A DNA stretch of 59,743 bases, taken from IMG/VR virus record IMGVR_UViG_3300015263_000360, positions 1-59,743 of that record, one strand, 5' to 3'. Positions 50,726-57,801 of this stretch are shown here, one piece after another. Source of the DNA: a virus. Made by a program: the position numbers and the translations under genes. The notes beneath the pieces were generated by a model, which was not told the DNA's origin, searched no databases, and saw nothing but the letters and a program-made list of their open reading frames with translations. Position 1 is the first letter of the stretch. Each line of letters starts with the position of its first letter.

Positions 50726-51246
50726 CACTCCACCTCCTCTTCTTGCCACTCCTCAAGTTCCCGCTCCAACTGCACGTCCAGCTCCTCCTCAATGGCCCGC
50801 TGCATCTCAGTGCGCGTGCCCATCCACCACTCCACCAGCCAACGGAAGCCAGCATCGCGAACCACCCCATCAAACACATAGTAATGTTCGAAGGGCAGGT
50901 GGGAGTTACGAAACCTCTCGCACATGGCCGGGTGCGCCTTCAGCTTCGCCTCCAAGGCCCGAATGATCTCTTCCTTGAACTCCTCCTCAGGGAGATTCAC
51001 CACCCGCTTCAACATGCGGCCCAGCTTCTTCGCCTCAAACCCACTCAAACGGCGAAGACGGTCGTCGCGAGTACCGAGCCAGTACCAAAAGCCTTCCACG
51101 CTCTCGAAAGAACCATGCTCGGGAAGCACCATCGGCTGTCGCGCGAAGTTGGACATCCACCTCCCAAGCACAGTGCGCCCCCGAGAGTAGATATTCACAT
51201 GCTCCACGCCATCCAAGGCCGGAATCAACTTACGACCCACGCTCAT
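50722..51246 (-). CDS. NADAR/YbiA-like protein
   Basis: 174 residues from ATG 51246 (GGAGGAG upstream). NADAR-type order: LGRWMSNFARQPMVLPEHGSFESVEGFWYWL (about 28-58), KKLGRMLKRV, LEAKLKAHPAMCERFRNS (about 98-115), and VVRDAGFRWLVEWWMG near 128-143. NADAR proteins cleave N-glycosidic bonds of ADP-ribose compounds; some remove ADP-ribose from guanine in DNA. Acidic C-terminal extension. Followed by the SLOG gene through a GTGA overlap. Assignment by pattern needs profile confirmation. Confidence 0.72.
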   Translation of the reverse strand: MSVGRKLIPALDGVEHVNIYSRGRTVLGRWMSNFARQPMVLPEHGSFESVEGFWYWLGTRDDRLRRLSGFEAKKLGRMLKRVVNLPEEEFKEEIIRALEAKLKAHPAMCERFRNSHLPFEHYYVFDGVVRDAGFRWLVEWWMGTRTEMQRAIEEELDVQLERELEEWQEEEVEW

Positions 51247-51248
51247 GG

Positions 51249-51431
51249 TTAGTCTCCTCCCCCACAACGTGCGCAGTTGCACCCCACGTGCTCCTGCTCA
51301 GCCTCAGCCATCAAGTCCTGCCTCCACTGCTCGAGGGCCTCGTCCAAAAGCTCGGCCTCATAAGCAGTTAGCTCGGAGCCTTTCATATCCTCGCCCCACT
51401 CCCGCCAGAGTTCTTTAACGGTCTCAGGCAT
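51249..51431 (-). CDS. Small acidic protein with C-terminal Cys cluster
   Basis: 60 residues, helical and acidic, ending CNCARCGGGD, a possible metal-binding CxCxxC tail. Starts behind TGAGG. No known family. Confidence 0.6.
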   Translation of the reverse strand: MPETVKELWREWGEDMKGSELTAYEAELLDEALEQWRQDLMAEAEQEHVGCNCARCGGGD

Positions 51432-51439
51432 GACACACC

Positions 51440-51868
51440 TCAGATGGGGAAATACTGCGGAGCGTTGACTTCCTCACGCCACGCCGCTTCTTGCTCAGGA
51501 GAGTAGCCACACTCAGCAGCGAGCACCTCAGCAAGTGCCACCTTATGCGCTTCCTCCACGGTGAGGGCGCGAGGGCCAGCGTAATTCTCATCGAGGTCTT
51601 CCACTGCCTCAGCGGCCCAATCCTCCGCATCCTCGCGAGCCCACCTCTCTTCGTCAAGCATGCGCTCCAAGGCAGCCTGCTCATCACACCAACGATCGAA
51701 ATCCTCGTCGATAGCCTCATCGTACAAGGAGTCACCCAGCGCCAGCATCTCCTCCTCCCGCTTGCGCTCGGTCACCAGCACGAAGAGCAAGACCACGAGA
51801 TTGGGAAGCACAATGGCCAACATCACGGGCACCACGAAGTTCTCAAACAGCATCGCAGCGTTAAACAT
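51440..51868 (-). CDS. Membrane-anchored acidic protein
   Basis: 142 residues from ATG 51868 (CGAGGAG upstream). One N-terminal membrane helix (about residues 11-32, FVVPVMLAIVLPNLVVLLFVLV), then a strongly acidic cytoplasmic helix-rich domain (about 35-142). No family. It is the first gene of this leftward operon after the 630 bp non-coding region. A role at the host membrane early in infection is possible. Confidence 0.65.
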   Translation of the reverse strand: MFNAAMLFENFVVPVMLAIVLPNLVVLLFVLVTERKREEEMLALGDSLYDEAIDEDFDRWCDEQAALERMLDEERWAREDAEDWAAEAVEDLDENYAGPRALTVEEAHKVALAEVLAAECGYSPEQEAAWREEVNAPQYFPI

Positions 51869-52501
51869 AAACCACTCCTCGAGAGGACGCATACACCTCC
51901 ACAGATCTATTTCTGCGGATGGGCTCCTCTTCACCAAGGAACGACTGAGAGGAGCACAGTAGCAGGAGAGGAATTAACTGGGCCTGTGTCCGAGATACTC
52001 TGGATCTCAGCGATAGATACCCCGGCTAAACTACAGCCCGCGAGCGAGCAGCAAGGCACCTTTAGCACGCCTTAAAGCTTCTTCTAATAAGACCGTGCTG
52101 CTTCTTCTGATAAAAACCCCTGTGCCTGCGTTCAACACTAATGGAGCCCACATGCCGCCAACGAGAGAACAGTGACAAGCCGAGCAACAGCAGCGTTGCA
52201 CTGAACAGTGAAGATAAGAAGGATCAGCACAACACTGAATAGAAACTGGATTCACTTACAATCTATATCGCGAGGGTTATGTAGTGCAGTAATTCAGTCA
52301 GTCATCTAGCCTTCTCATGCTGGTAGTGAATGATGGACGTGATGGATGGGGTAAAGCATAGGGGGGACCATAGCCCATTCCAGCCGCCGAATCCCGACAT
52401 ACGAGGTCACGCACATCTTAGGGATCGCGCATGCGGGGCCATCGGGGTAAAATGGGCCACAATCCTGTGGGATTGGTGGGATTATGGCCCGATTGGGTGT
52501 A
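51869..52501. other. 630 bp non-coding region at the head of an early operon
   Basis: No credible gene on either strand. Contains a near-perfect inverted repeat at 52454-52490 and related G-rich motifs (GGGGTAAA near 52346 and 52444). No promoter pair with good spacing is evident. Candidate for replication origin, leader RNA or regulatory zone. Confidence 0.5.
52454..52490. repeat. Inverted repeat GGGCCACAATCC / GGATTATGGCCC
   Basis: Twelve-base arms at 52454-52465 and 52479-52490 pair with one mismatch around a 13-base G-rich loop. No T-tract follows on either strand. It lies about 10 bases past the stop of the 52502 gene, so it may be an RNA 3'-end structure or a binding site. Confidence 0.6.
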
Positions 52502-52777
52502 TTAGGAGGGTTTTAGTTCAAGGTCTCTGGGGGTGAGGAGTGTTCTCACGGGTTCGTACCAGGAGAAGGACTGAGTTACCCGTTTCACTTCTTGGACTAG
52601 GATCATCTTCTCGTGTTTGTCGAAGATTACTGCGAAGTAGCGGTCTAGTCCTTTTTGGTCTTTTGGATTTTCCTTATGTGTGTAGATAGTGGTTTCTCCG
52701 TCTTTAGTTAGCACGCCTATCACGCGGTCAGCTTCTGTGATGTGTAGGGCTTGTGAGTTCATTGGCCATGTCACCAT
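52502..52777 (-). CDS. Hypothetical protein
   Basis: 91 residues; beta-rich N-terminal half (DRVIGVLTKDGETTIYTHKEN) and FDKHEKMILVQEVKRVTQSF. No known domain. Two starts are possible, ATG 52777 or ATG 52762; neither has a strong ribosome site. Overlap-free spacing to the next upstream gene (stop 52780). Confidence 0.6.
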   Translation of the reverse strand: MVTWPMNSQALHITEADRVIGVLTKDGETTIYTHKENPKDQKGLDRYFAVIFDKHEKMILVQEVKRVTQSFSWYEPVRTLLTPRDLELKPS

Positions 52778-52779
52778 AA

Positions 52780-53085
52780 TTAGACCCCCACAGTGTTGTC
52801 ATTGTTTGCAATGACTGGGAAGGAGCTTGTAGCTCCTGTATAGGTGGGGGTCTGGGTGTAAACGATCCAGGGGTAAGTGGGGTAGGGAGTTTCGGGCCAG
52901 CGGTATTGGTCTACAATGCCTCCGCAGTGGGGGCATCTCCTACAATAGCAGCGGTGGGGGTTATACGGGATGAACGAGGTGGTTCCAGAGCCTTGTCTCG
53001 GGATATTATCTTCCCACGCGTTTAAATGCGTTTTAAAGCCTTCACTGCCTCCAGGCATACCTGGGGTAGGGTCACTGCTGTTCAT
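52780..53085 (-). CDS. Small Cys- and Pro-rich protein
   Basis: 101 residues. CYCRRCPHCGG (about residues 46-56) is a compact zinc-binding cluster; the flanks are Pro/Tyr/Thr-rich and probably flexible (WPETPYPTYPWIVYTQTPTY). It overlaps the end of the upstream gene by 14 bases. No family recognised. Confidence 0.6.
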   Translation of the reverse strand: MNSSDPTPGMPGGSEGFKTHLNAWEDNIPRQGSGTTSFIPYNPHRCYCRRCPHCGGIVDQYRWPETPYPTYPWIVYTQTPTYTGATSSFPVIANNDNTVGV

Positions 53086-53260
53086 GAGCTTCTAGGCCCC
53101 TTTCTGCCCCAGCACGGGGCATTCTAGTTTCAGTGTCCAGCTCTATATTTCCATCTCCAGGAGAGGTGGGGGATTCTCCACGAGCTTTGTCTAGGGCTGC
53201 GAGGATTACTTTCTTTAGGGCTTCCACTCGTGCAGGGTCCACCCTCGAGGGTAACGTCAT
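53072..53260 (-). CDS. Small helical protein
   Basis: 62 residues from ATG 53260 with GGAGACCTTT upstream. Helix RVEALKKVILAALDKARGES, then an acidic tail (ELDTETRMPRAGAERG). No family. Starts within the longer Zn-ribbon frame at 53130-53345. Confidence 0.6.
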   Translation of the reverse strand: MTLPSRVDPARVEALKKVILAALDKARGESPTSPGDGNIELDTETRMPRAGAERGLEAHEQQ

Positions 53261-53345
53261 AAAGGTCTCCTTTACATGCGGGGCAGGTTCCCCGGTTTGC
53301 TGTAAGCACGGCCCCACAATTGAGACATCGTTTACTTACGATCAT
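53130..53345 (-). CDS. Possible zinc-ribbon protein overlapping the next gene
   Basis: 71 residues. The first 30 (CLNCGAV and CPACKGD separated by 9 residues) form a convincing zinc ribbon, but the Ser/Arg-rich remainder overlaps 53072-53260 in another frame and may be accidental. No ribosome site precedes the ATG. If real, it is the first gene of the leftward block. Confidence 0.4.
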   Translation of the reverse strand: MIVSKRCLNCGAVLTANRGTCPACKGDLYDVTLEGGPCTSGSPKESNPRSPRQSSWRIPHLSWRWKYRAGH

Positions 53346-53461
53346 GTTGGGTACAACACTAGTGAGTACAGAGTTATTCCCACTGGAGTACTATAGAGAA
53401 TGTGGGAATTACCATACAGTTATGTTTAGTGGAATTACTATCTAGAACTACATAGGTTAAG
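53346..53461. promoter_or_regulatory. Divergent control region with TACTAT promoter-like motifs
   Basis: Transcription diverges here. Two TACTAT hexamers (53389-53394, 53436-53441) have weak -35 matches ending in ACA at 17-18 base spacing. The first lies in GGAGTACTATA, nearly identical to GGGGTACTATA at the capsid promoter. An inverted repeat TGTTG/CAACA sits at 53345-53358 by the leftward start. Confidence 0.4.
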
Positions 53462-53538
53462 TCCCTTCCATCCCTCCCTCATCTATCCCCCCTATAGTCC
53501 CCCCTTTCTTCTCCCTCCCTTCCTCCCCTTTAAAGGAG
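53462..53538. other. Pyrimidine-rich tract upstream of the first rightward gene
   Basis: About 77 bases that are almost entirely C and T on the + strand, with only a few purines, ending just before a CTTTAAAGGAG sequence. Such strand asymmetry may form unusual structure, bind a protein, or act as an unstructured C-rich transcript leader. Confidence 0.75.
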
Positions 53539-53597
53539 TTATGGGAATATCCTGGAGGGGTGTTTGGTTATCCCTGTGCAGAAAGGAGATTCCTACC

Positions 53598-53792
53598 ATG
53601 GCTAGAGGTAGACCTAAGAAGGTGGTTGTGGTGGAGGAGCCCAAGGTGGATTTAGATTTAGTGAAGAATGTCAGCACAGAGATGGTTCTTCATTTCGTGT
53701 CCACTCGGGGAGTGACCCCCACAGAGCAGCATGTGACAGATATAGTTAGTATTGCCAAGCACTTAGCAAAGGAGATCGCTCGTGTCGGATAA
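53598..53792 (+). CDS. Small basic protein, first rightward gene
   Basis: 64 residues from ATG 53598 with AAAGGAG upstream; the frame from 53541 runs through non-coding sequence. Starts MARGRPKKVVVVEEPK, an AT-hook-like GRPKK, followed by helical SIAKHLAKEIARVG. DNA binding is possible. Confidence 0.65.
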   Translation: MARGRPKKVVVVEEPKVDLDLVKNVSTEMVLHFVSTRGVTPTEQHVTDIVSIAKHLAKEIARVG

Positions 53793-54057
53793 AGATGTGA
53801 CCTCAGGAAAGTTATTGTTTCATCCCGCAGCCAAGAAGGTGTCGGACCAGGATGAGGAGTTGAAGGAGAAGGCTTTGGTTTTGCTGGATGCCACGAAGGA
53901 GGCGGTGATAGAAAATCCTGGAACTAAGGTGGCTGTCTTTGCTTTCGACAGGGACGATTCCGTGATTGATGTGAGTTTTGTTGGGTTATCGCCTGCAGTG
54001 TTGTTTATTGGCATGTGTGATACCATGTCTCAATATTTCAAGGGAGTGACAAGATGA
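53782..54057 (+). CDS. Hypothetical protein
   Basis: 91 residues, GTG start overlapping the preceding stop. Helical acidic first half (KVSDQDEELKEKALVLLDATKEAV) and beta-rich second half (VAVFAFDRDDSVIDVSFVG). Unknown family. Overlaps the next ATG by 4 bases (ATGA). Confidence 0.65.
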   Translation: MSDKDVTSGKLLFHPAAKKVSDQDEELKEKALVLLDATKEAVIENPGTKVAVFAFDRDDSVIDVSFVGLSPAVLFIGMCDTMSQYFKGVTR

Positions 54058-54392
54058 CCGCTTTTATTGAGGTTACCCCTCTTAATGCGTTTGGGCTTCT
54101 GACCGTGCCTGTGGATACAGTGACAGGGGTTACAGCGGTGACAGACGAGGTCTTGTTTGATTCGGATGGTCAGGCAGAGATGAAGAAGCGGTGCATCATC
54201 ACTTTGAAGAATGCGAATCCTCAGGGAGCGGGCTATGGAATTCAGCCTGTGGCGGAGTCCTATGATGAGGTGCTTGGTCTTCTCCGTGAGGCTGGAGCCA
54301 ATGTGGTTCGTACCACGTTCGTGCCTGAGAAGAAAGAGGAGCAGCGCATTGTGCTAGCCAAGGCAGGCGCGGTTCCTGACGCGCATGTCTAA
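54054..54392 (+). CDS. Hypothetical protein
   Basis: 112 residues. Begins with a beta-rich pattern (FIEVTPLNAFGLLTVPVDTVTGV), then KRCIITLKN and helical YDEVLGLLREAG. No family. The start overlaps the preceding stop (ATGA) and the end overlaps the next gene by 8 bases. Confidence 0.65.
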   Translation: MTAFIEVTPLNAFGLLTVPVDTVTGVTAVTDEVLFDSDGQAEMKKRCIITLKNANPQGAGYGIQPVAESYDEVLGLLREAGANVVRTTFVPEKKEEQRIVLAKAGAVPDAHV

Positions 54393-54657
54393 CAGGCCCA
54401 CAAACAAGTCGGAGTGCATCACAGCTCTCACGAAAGCTTTGAATTCTGAAGAGGGGCTTTCTGAGCTAGAGGTGCTGCCGCTCCTCCCATTGGTTATCGA
54501 CACCGCTCGGAGGAACCGTAAGCACTTTCCTTATGTGAAGTTTGCGGTGCCTGAGGAGTGGATCAAGGACATCAGGGGTGGCTTTGCTTTAGCCGATGAC
54601 TATCTGGTGGTAAGATTGCCCGTGGCGCGAGCAACCAGCGCATTGACAACCACTTAG
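54385..54657 (+). CDS. Hypothetical helical protein
   Basis: 90 residues, mostly helical (TNKSECITALTKALNSEEGLSELEVLPLLPLVIDTARRN). No known domain. Last gene before a 78-base gap with a weak terminator-like hairpin, so it ends the first rightward gene group. Confidence 0.65.
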   Translation: MSNRPTNKSECITALTKALNSEEGLSELEVLPLLPLVIDTARRNRKHFPYVKFAVPEEWIKDIRGGFALADDYLVVRLPVARATSALTTT

Positions 54658-54680
54658 CGAAGGTTTATCATCTCTGACAG

Positions 54681-54711
54681 CGAGTTCCCTGGGTGGGAGT
54701 TCGCCTTTTGA
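54681..54711 (+). terminator. Weak terminator-like hairpin
   Basis: GCGAGTTCCC and GGGAGTTCGC pair with two mismatches around a short loop and are followed by CTTTTG. It separates the small rightward genes from the structural gene at 54736. Confidence 0.35.
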
Positions 54712-54735
54712 AATGCAGTTATAGGAGGATTAACC

Positions 54736-55263
54736 ATGGCGACACTCAGCACCACTCGGCTTTATCGGTCAGTTTATTCGTTTCTCCAGAAGGTTCGGAG
54801 AAAGGAGATTGACAATTTCTCTAGACCGCAGGGCCTCTACATTCTAGACACTGGAAACATCTCTGTCACAGATGCCCTGTATAACACCACAAATGACGTG
54901 ATTGAGGGGCTTCAATTCCCTGACAACTGCTACCTGCTTGGTGCTACAATCACACACACTGACTGGGACACCAACGGAGCGCCAGCGCTTACCATCGATG
55001 TCATCCTTGACAATGGCACCACTACAACAGTGCTCATCAACGAGTCCACTGATTTCCAGAGCACCACACCAGAGATCGTGGACCAAAGCGTGCTGGCCAC
55101 TGCCACGGTGGATACGAACCATGGAGCGTGGCCGTTTGTAGATGTCAGCCAGTACAAGCTGAATCTGAGAGTGGGCGCTGTAGTCGCGGCCACTCCTGGA
55201 ACATCAAGAACCTTCCGGGTAAGAGCTCTGGTTTACCAAGGCTCTGTAGGTACCCTAGCATAA
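54736..55263 (+). CDS. Capsid-associated structural protein (paralogue of 9405-9926)
   Basis: 175 residues, beta-rich, similar in length and in the central region to the 173-residue protein encoded after the major capsid gene (NDVI...LL and DNGTTTTVLIN segments). TAGGAGGATTAACC gives a strong ribosome site. A terminator-like hairpin follows at 55360. Likely a second decoration or vertex protein; this is inferred from the resemblance. Confidence 0.75.
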   Translation: MATLSTTRLYRSVYSFLQKVRRKEIDNFSRPQGLYILDTGNISVTDALYNTTNDVIEGLQFPDNCYLLGATITHTDWDTNGAPALTIDVILDNGTTTTVLINESTDFQSTTPEIVDQSVLATATVDTNHGAWPFVDVSQYKLNLRVGAVVAATPGTSRTFRVRALVYQGSVGTLA

Positions 55264-55359
55264 CAACGAGGAGCGGGCATAACTTGAATCCCTCCTTCCC
55301 GCCACTCGTGGGTCCCATTGGATGTCCCTCCCGCCAGTGGTTTGACCTGAATATCACTG

Positions 55360-55383
55360 CCTGGGGTTCTTCGGAGCCCCAGG
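55360..55383 (+). terminator. Stem-loop after the 54736 gene
   Basis: A perfect 7-bp stem CCTGGGG (55360-55366) and CCCCAGG (55377-55383) with a 10-base loop lies in the 144-base gap after the gene and is followed by TCTCTCCTCT. Possible terminator or transcript-stabilising structure. Confidence 0.5.
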
Positions 55384-55407
55384 TCTCTCCTCTCGTGGAG
55401 GTATAAC

Positions 55408-55749
55408 ATGGCCACAGCCACCACAGCGCAATCGCTACCTGACAAGGTATGGGCTGGCACCACCCCGCTTGGTAAGTGGGTAGATGTAATCATTTTGAAT
55501 GCAGTCAACTCCTACACAGCTTCTTATACAGCACCTGATAATGCAAAGTTTGCAGTGATCGCCGCAAACAACCCGGTATATGTAAAGAGCGGAGGCACCG
55601 CTGCTGTGCCGGTCGCGGCGATTGTTGACGGAAGTGGATCGCAGTATGTTTCTGTTGGACTCCAGGTTCGTTTAGAGTCTAGTAGCACTGTGGGATTTAT
55701 TGCTGCCTCGTCCACTGACACTATCGTTACAATCACGGTCTATCGTTAA
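55408..55749 (+). CDS. Small virion structural protein candidate
   Basis: 113 residues, Ala/Thr/Val-rich and beta-like throughout (YTAPDNAKFAVIAANNPVYVKSG; SSSTVGFIAASSTDTIVTITVYR), as in head-decoration or fibre-attachment proteins. GTGGAGGTATAAC precedes the ATG. Ends on TAATG shared with the next gene. Confidence 0.65.
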   Translation: MATATTAQSLPDKVWAGTTPLGKWVDVIILNAVNSYTASYTAPDNAKFAVIAANNPVYVKSGGTAAVPVAAIVDGSGSQYVSVGLQVRLESSSTVGFIAASSTDTIVTITVYR

Positions 55750-56843
55750 TGCTCCCATTGCCTGGAGATGTACTAGCCCCAGGAGGGGGAGGTGGCGGAG
55801 GGGCTGGCGATATTGTCGGTCCCGCCTCTAGCACCGACAATGCCATCGTTCGCTATGATGGAACCACTGGGAAGCTGTTACAGAACAGCGACGTTACGAT
55901 CGCGGAACCATCAGCGGGTGCCGTCGTCATTGGCACTACGGGCTCAGCTTACAAGATCAACATTGGTTATCCAGGGCTGGGAATAGATGGAGCGAATGGA
56001 TCCTTCTATCCCGCTTCTGGCCAGTTTCGTTTCGACGGCAACATTGGATTCAACGGTACAATCTGGCTCGGATCGTCTAATGACGTTGCCATTGAGCGCT
56101 CCGCCGCGAACGTCCTGAAGGTCACGGATGGGAGCACTGGGTACGGAAATCTCTTAGTAGACAACATTAACTTCAATGATGGCGGCACATGGACTGCGGC
56201 TAACCCGTACTTCAACGTGGATGGTAGTACTCCAGGGAATCTTCAACTAAAAACGAATGGCGGCGTCTATGGCTCCCGCCTGGATATTTTTTCTGGAGGC
56301 AACACCCAATCCATTCGCGTAGACGGGAACGCCAACATGATTGGCATGGTTCCGACCGCTAAAATCTATTGGAGTGATACTGCGGGTAACCCAGACTACA
56401 ACTCGCTTGGGTCATTGGCGTTGAAGCGGCTTGGTGACGGTCAGCTTGCTATTACTGGGGCAACAAAACTGAACGAGCCGTCCACTAATATCAAAATGGC
56501 AATGACCACCGTCAATCTCACGGGTGCCTCCACCACCGCAACGGGCCTGTTCCCGGCCAAGTCGTACCATCTTGGAGTTACAGCCAGAATCACCACTGGA
56601 GTCACGAGCGGCGATGGTGGAACAAGCATCGACGTGGGAGACGGGACGGACGTGGATAGGTACGCAGCCGCTCTAGGATTCACCGTCAACGGGACCGTTG
56701 ATATGTCCCTTGCCACCGCCGATCCCACTGGGTGGCTTTCTGGTGCAGGGGACGTTGTGTTCACATGCAACGCAGGCACCTTCTCAGGCGGCGTGGTTAG
56801 AGTGGTTGCTCACTATATAGATCTGTCCCCACCAACATCGTAA
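55749..56843 (+). CDS. Tail fibre/appendage protein
   Basis: 364 residues. A Gly-rich start leads into a GDIVGPASSTDNAIVRYDGTTGKLLQNS segment (about residues 20-47), a phrase common in phage tail-fibre proteins. The rest is beta-rich and low in charge. A C-terminal domain from about 250 (VTARITTGVTSGDGGTSIDVG) may be the tip. Probably contacts the host surface. Confidence 0.75.
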   Translation: MLPLPGDVLAPGGGGGGGAGDIVGPASSTDNAIVRYDGTTGKLLQNSDVTIAEPSAGAVVIGTTGSAYKINIGYPGLGIDGANGSFYPASGQFRFDGNIGFNGTIWLGSSNDVAIERSAANVLKVTDGSTGYGNLLVDNINFNDGGTWTAANPYFNVDGSTPGNLQLKTNGGVYGSRLDIFSGGNTQSIRVDGNANMIGMVPTAKIYWSDTAGNPDYNSLGSLALKRLGDGQLAITGATKLNEPSTNIKMAMTTVNLTGASTTATGLFPAKSYHLGVTARITTGVTSGDGGTSIDVGDGTDVDRYAAALGFTVNGTVDMSLATADPTGWLSGAGDVVFTCNAGTFSGGVVRVVAHYIDLSPPTS

Positions 56844-56853
56844 GGAGAAACAA

Positions 56854-57135
56854 ATGTCTAGAGTGGTTCCAAGTTATACAGTGTTAGATCCCACAATTTC
56901 TGATATCTCCCAAGTGGTGATTCGTAAGGAAGTTGTGGATGATGAACAGGGAGGCACCACAAATGAGCTTCGCTTGTCTGTGTATTACACTCTGCAAGCA
57001 GATGCACCAGATGTGGATGTGGATCAGAAGTTTGAATCCTATTCCGTCCAGCTAGCCGGTGCTGCGAAGACATCGCTAGTGAACTTCATTAACAGCAACG
57101 CAATTCCTGGAATCAAGGCTCAGGAAGGTCTGTGA
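56854..57135 (+). CDS. Hypothetical protein near fibre genes
   Basis: 93 residues, acidic; SDISQVVIRKEVVDDEQGGTTNELRLSVYYTLQ suggests beta strands. AAGGAG precedes the ATG. Last codons overlap the next gene's GTG (GTGA). Small virion or chaperone protein is possible. Confidence 0.65.
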   Translation: MSRVVPSYTVLDPTISDISQVVIRKEVVDDEQGGTTNELRLSVYYTLQADAPDVDVDQKFESYSVQLAGAAKTSLVNFINSNAIPGIKAQEGL

Positions 57136-57407
57136 TTGTATTTGCTCTTGCTGCATTGGCTGACATTCTTACAACACATGTTGTTGGAAAGAGTGGTGGC
57201 GTGGAGGGCCACCCCTTGCTACGCAAGGTTCCGTCCAAGCTGCGCTGGGTGGTCCAGGTTGCAGCGTATGCAGCGATAGCGCTAATGATTTACGACATGC
57301 CCGAATGGGTGGCCTTACTCGTGGCACTCCTTCCGGCAAGCACTGCAACAAATAACGCGGTACGATACTGGAGGCATCATGTTAAATCCGTTTCTTCAAG
57401 AACTTAA
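57132..57407 (+). CDS. Small membrane protein (DUF5658-like)
   Basis: 91 residues, GTG start overlapping the preceding stop. Three hydrophobic stretches (residues about 2-14, 39-50, 55-69) and ADILTTHVVGKSGGVEGHPLLRK, a pattern of small DUF5658-like membrane proteins. Unusual among structural genes; it may act in lysis or host-membrane change. The last 29 bases overlap the next gene. Confidence 0.6.
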   Translation: MIVFALAALADILTTHVVGKSGGVEGHPLLRKVPSKLRWVVQVAAYAAIALMIYDMPEWVALLVALLPASTATNNAVRYWRHHVKSVSSRT

Positions 57408-57798
57408 GCGAAGAGGACTTCTAGATCCCGCAGAGTATCCTCCTCAGAAGGTTTCTAGGCCATCCGTGGTGAAGAGAAGCCAGGAGAATCAGCTAGCAGG
57501 TCTTAAGGCCCTCCTTGATGCGGAAGGTAACTTTGTATGGACAAAGACCCCGGAAGCTGACCCGCGTGGTCGTGGGCTATACCCCACCCTTACCTGGGTC
57601 ATGGCTTGGTACGATGGCGCTCTAGGGTTTGGATATCAGCCAGAGGACATTGGTTTCTACCCGCATGATCTGTATGAAGCATGGCATGACTTTGTAGAGG
57701 AGCATTGGCCAGGAGATAAGCGTAATAACTTCCTTCTGGAGAATGTAACCTTTGAGCACAGAATGCCTTTTGATGCAGACTTCGTTTTTCCAGGCTAA
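57379..57798 (+). CDS. Hypothetical protein
   Basis: 139 residues. Charged start (LNPFLQELKRRGLLDPAEYPP), then TWVMAWYDGALGFGYQPEDIGFYP and an aromatic acidic end. No family recognised. GGAGG lies upstream of the ATG. The role is unclear; it sits between membrane and receptor-binding genes. Confidence 0.65.
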   Translation: MLNPFLQELKRRGLLDPAEYPPQKVSRPSVVKRSQENQLAGLKALLDAEGNFVWTKTPEADPRGRGLYPTLTWVMAWYDGALGFGYQPEDIGFYPHDLYEAWHDFVEEHWPGDKRNNFLLENVTFEHRMPFDADFVFPG

Positions 57799-57801
57799 CG
57801 C

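Noticed and set aside
50743-52075. Rightward ORFs at 50743-51252 and 51491-52075
   Set aside because: They oppose genes with recognised NADAR and membrane-protein features and lack ribosome sites; the second runs into non-coding DNA.
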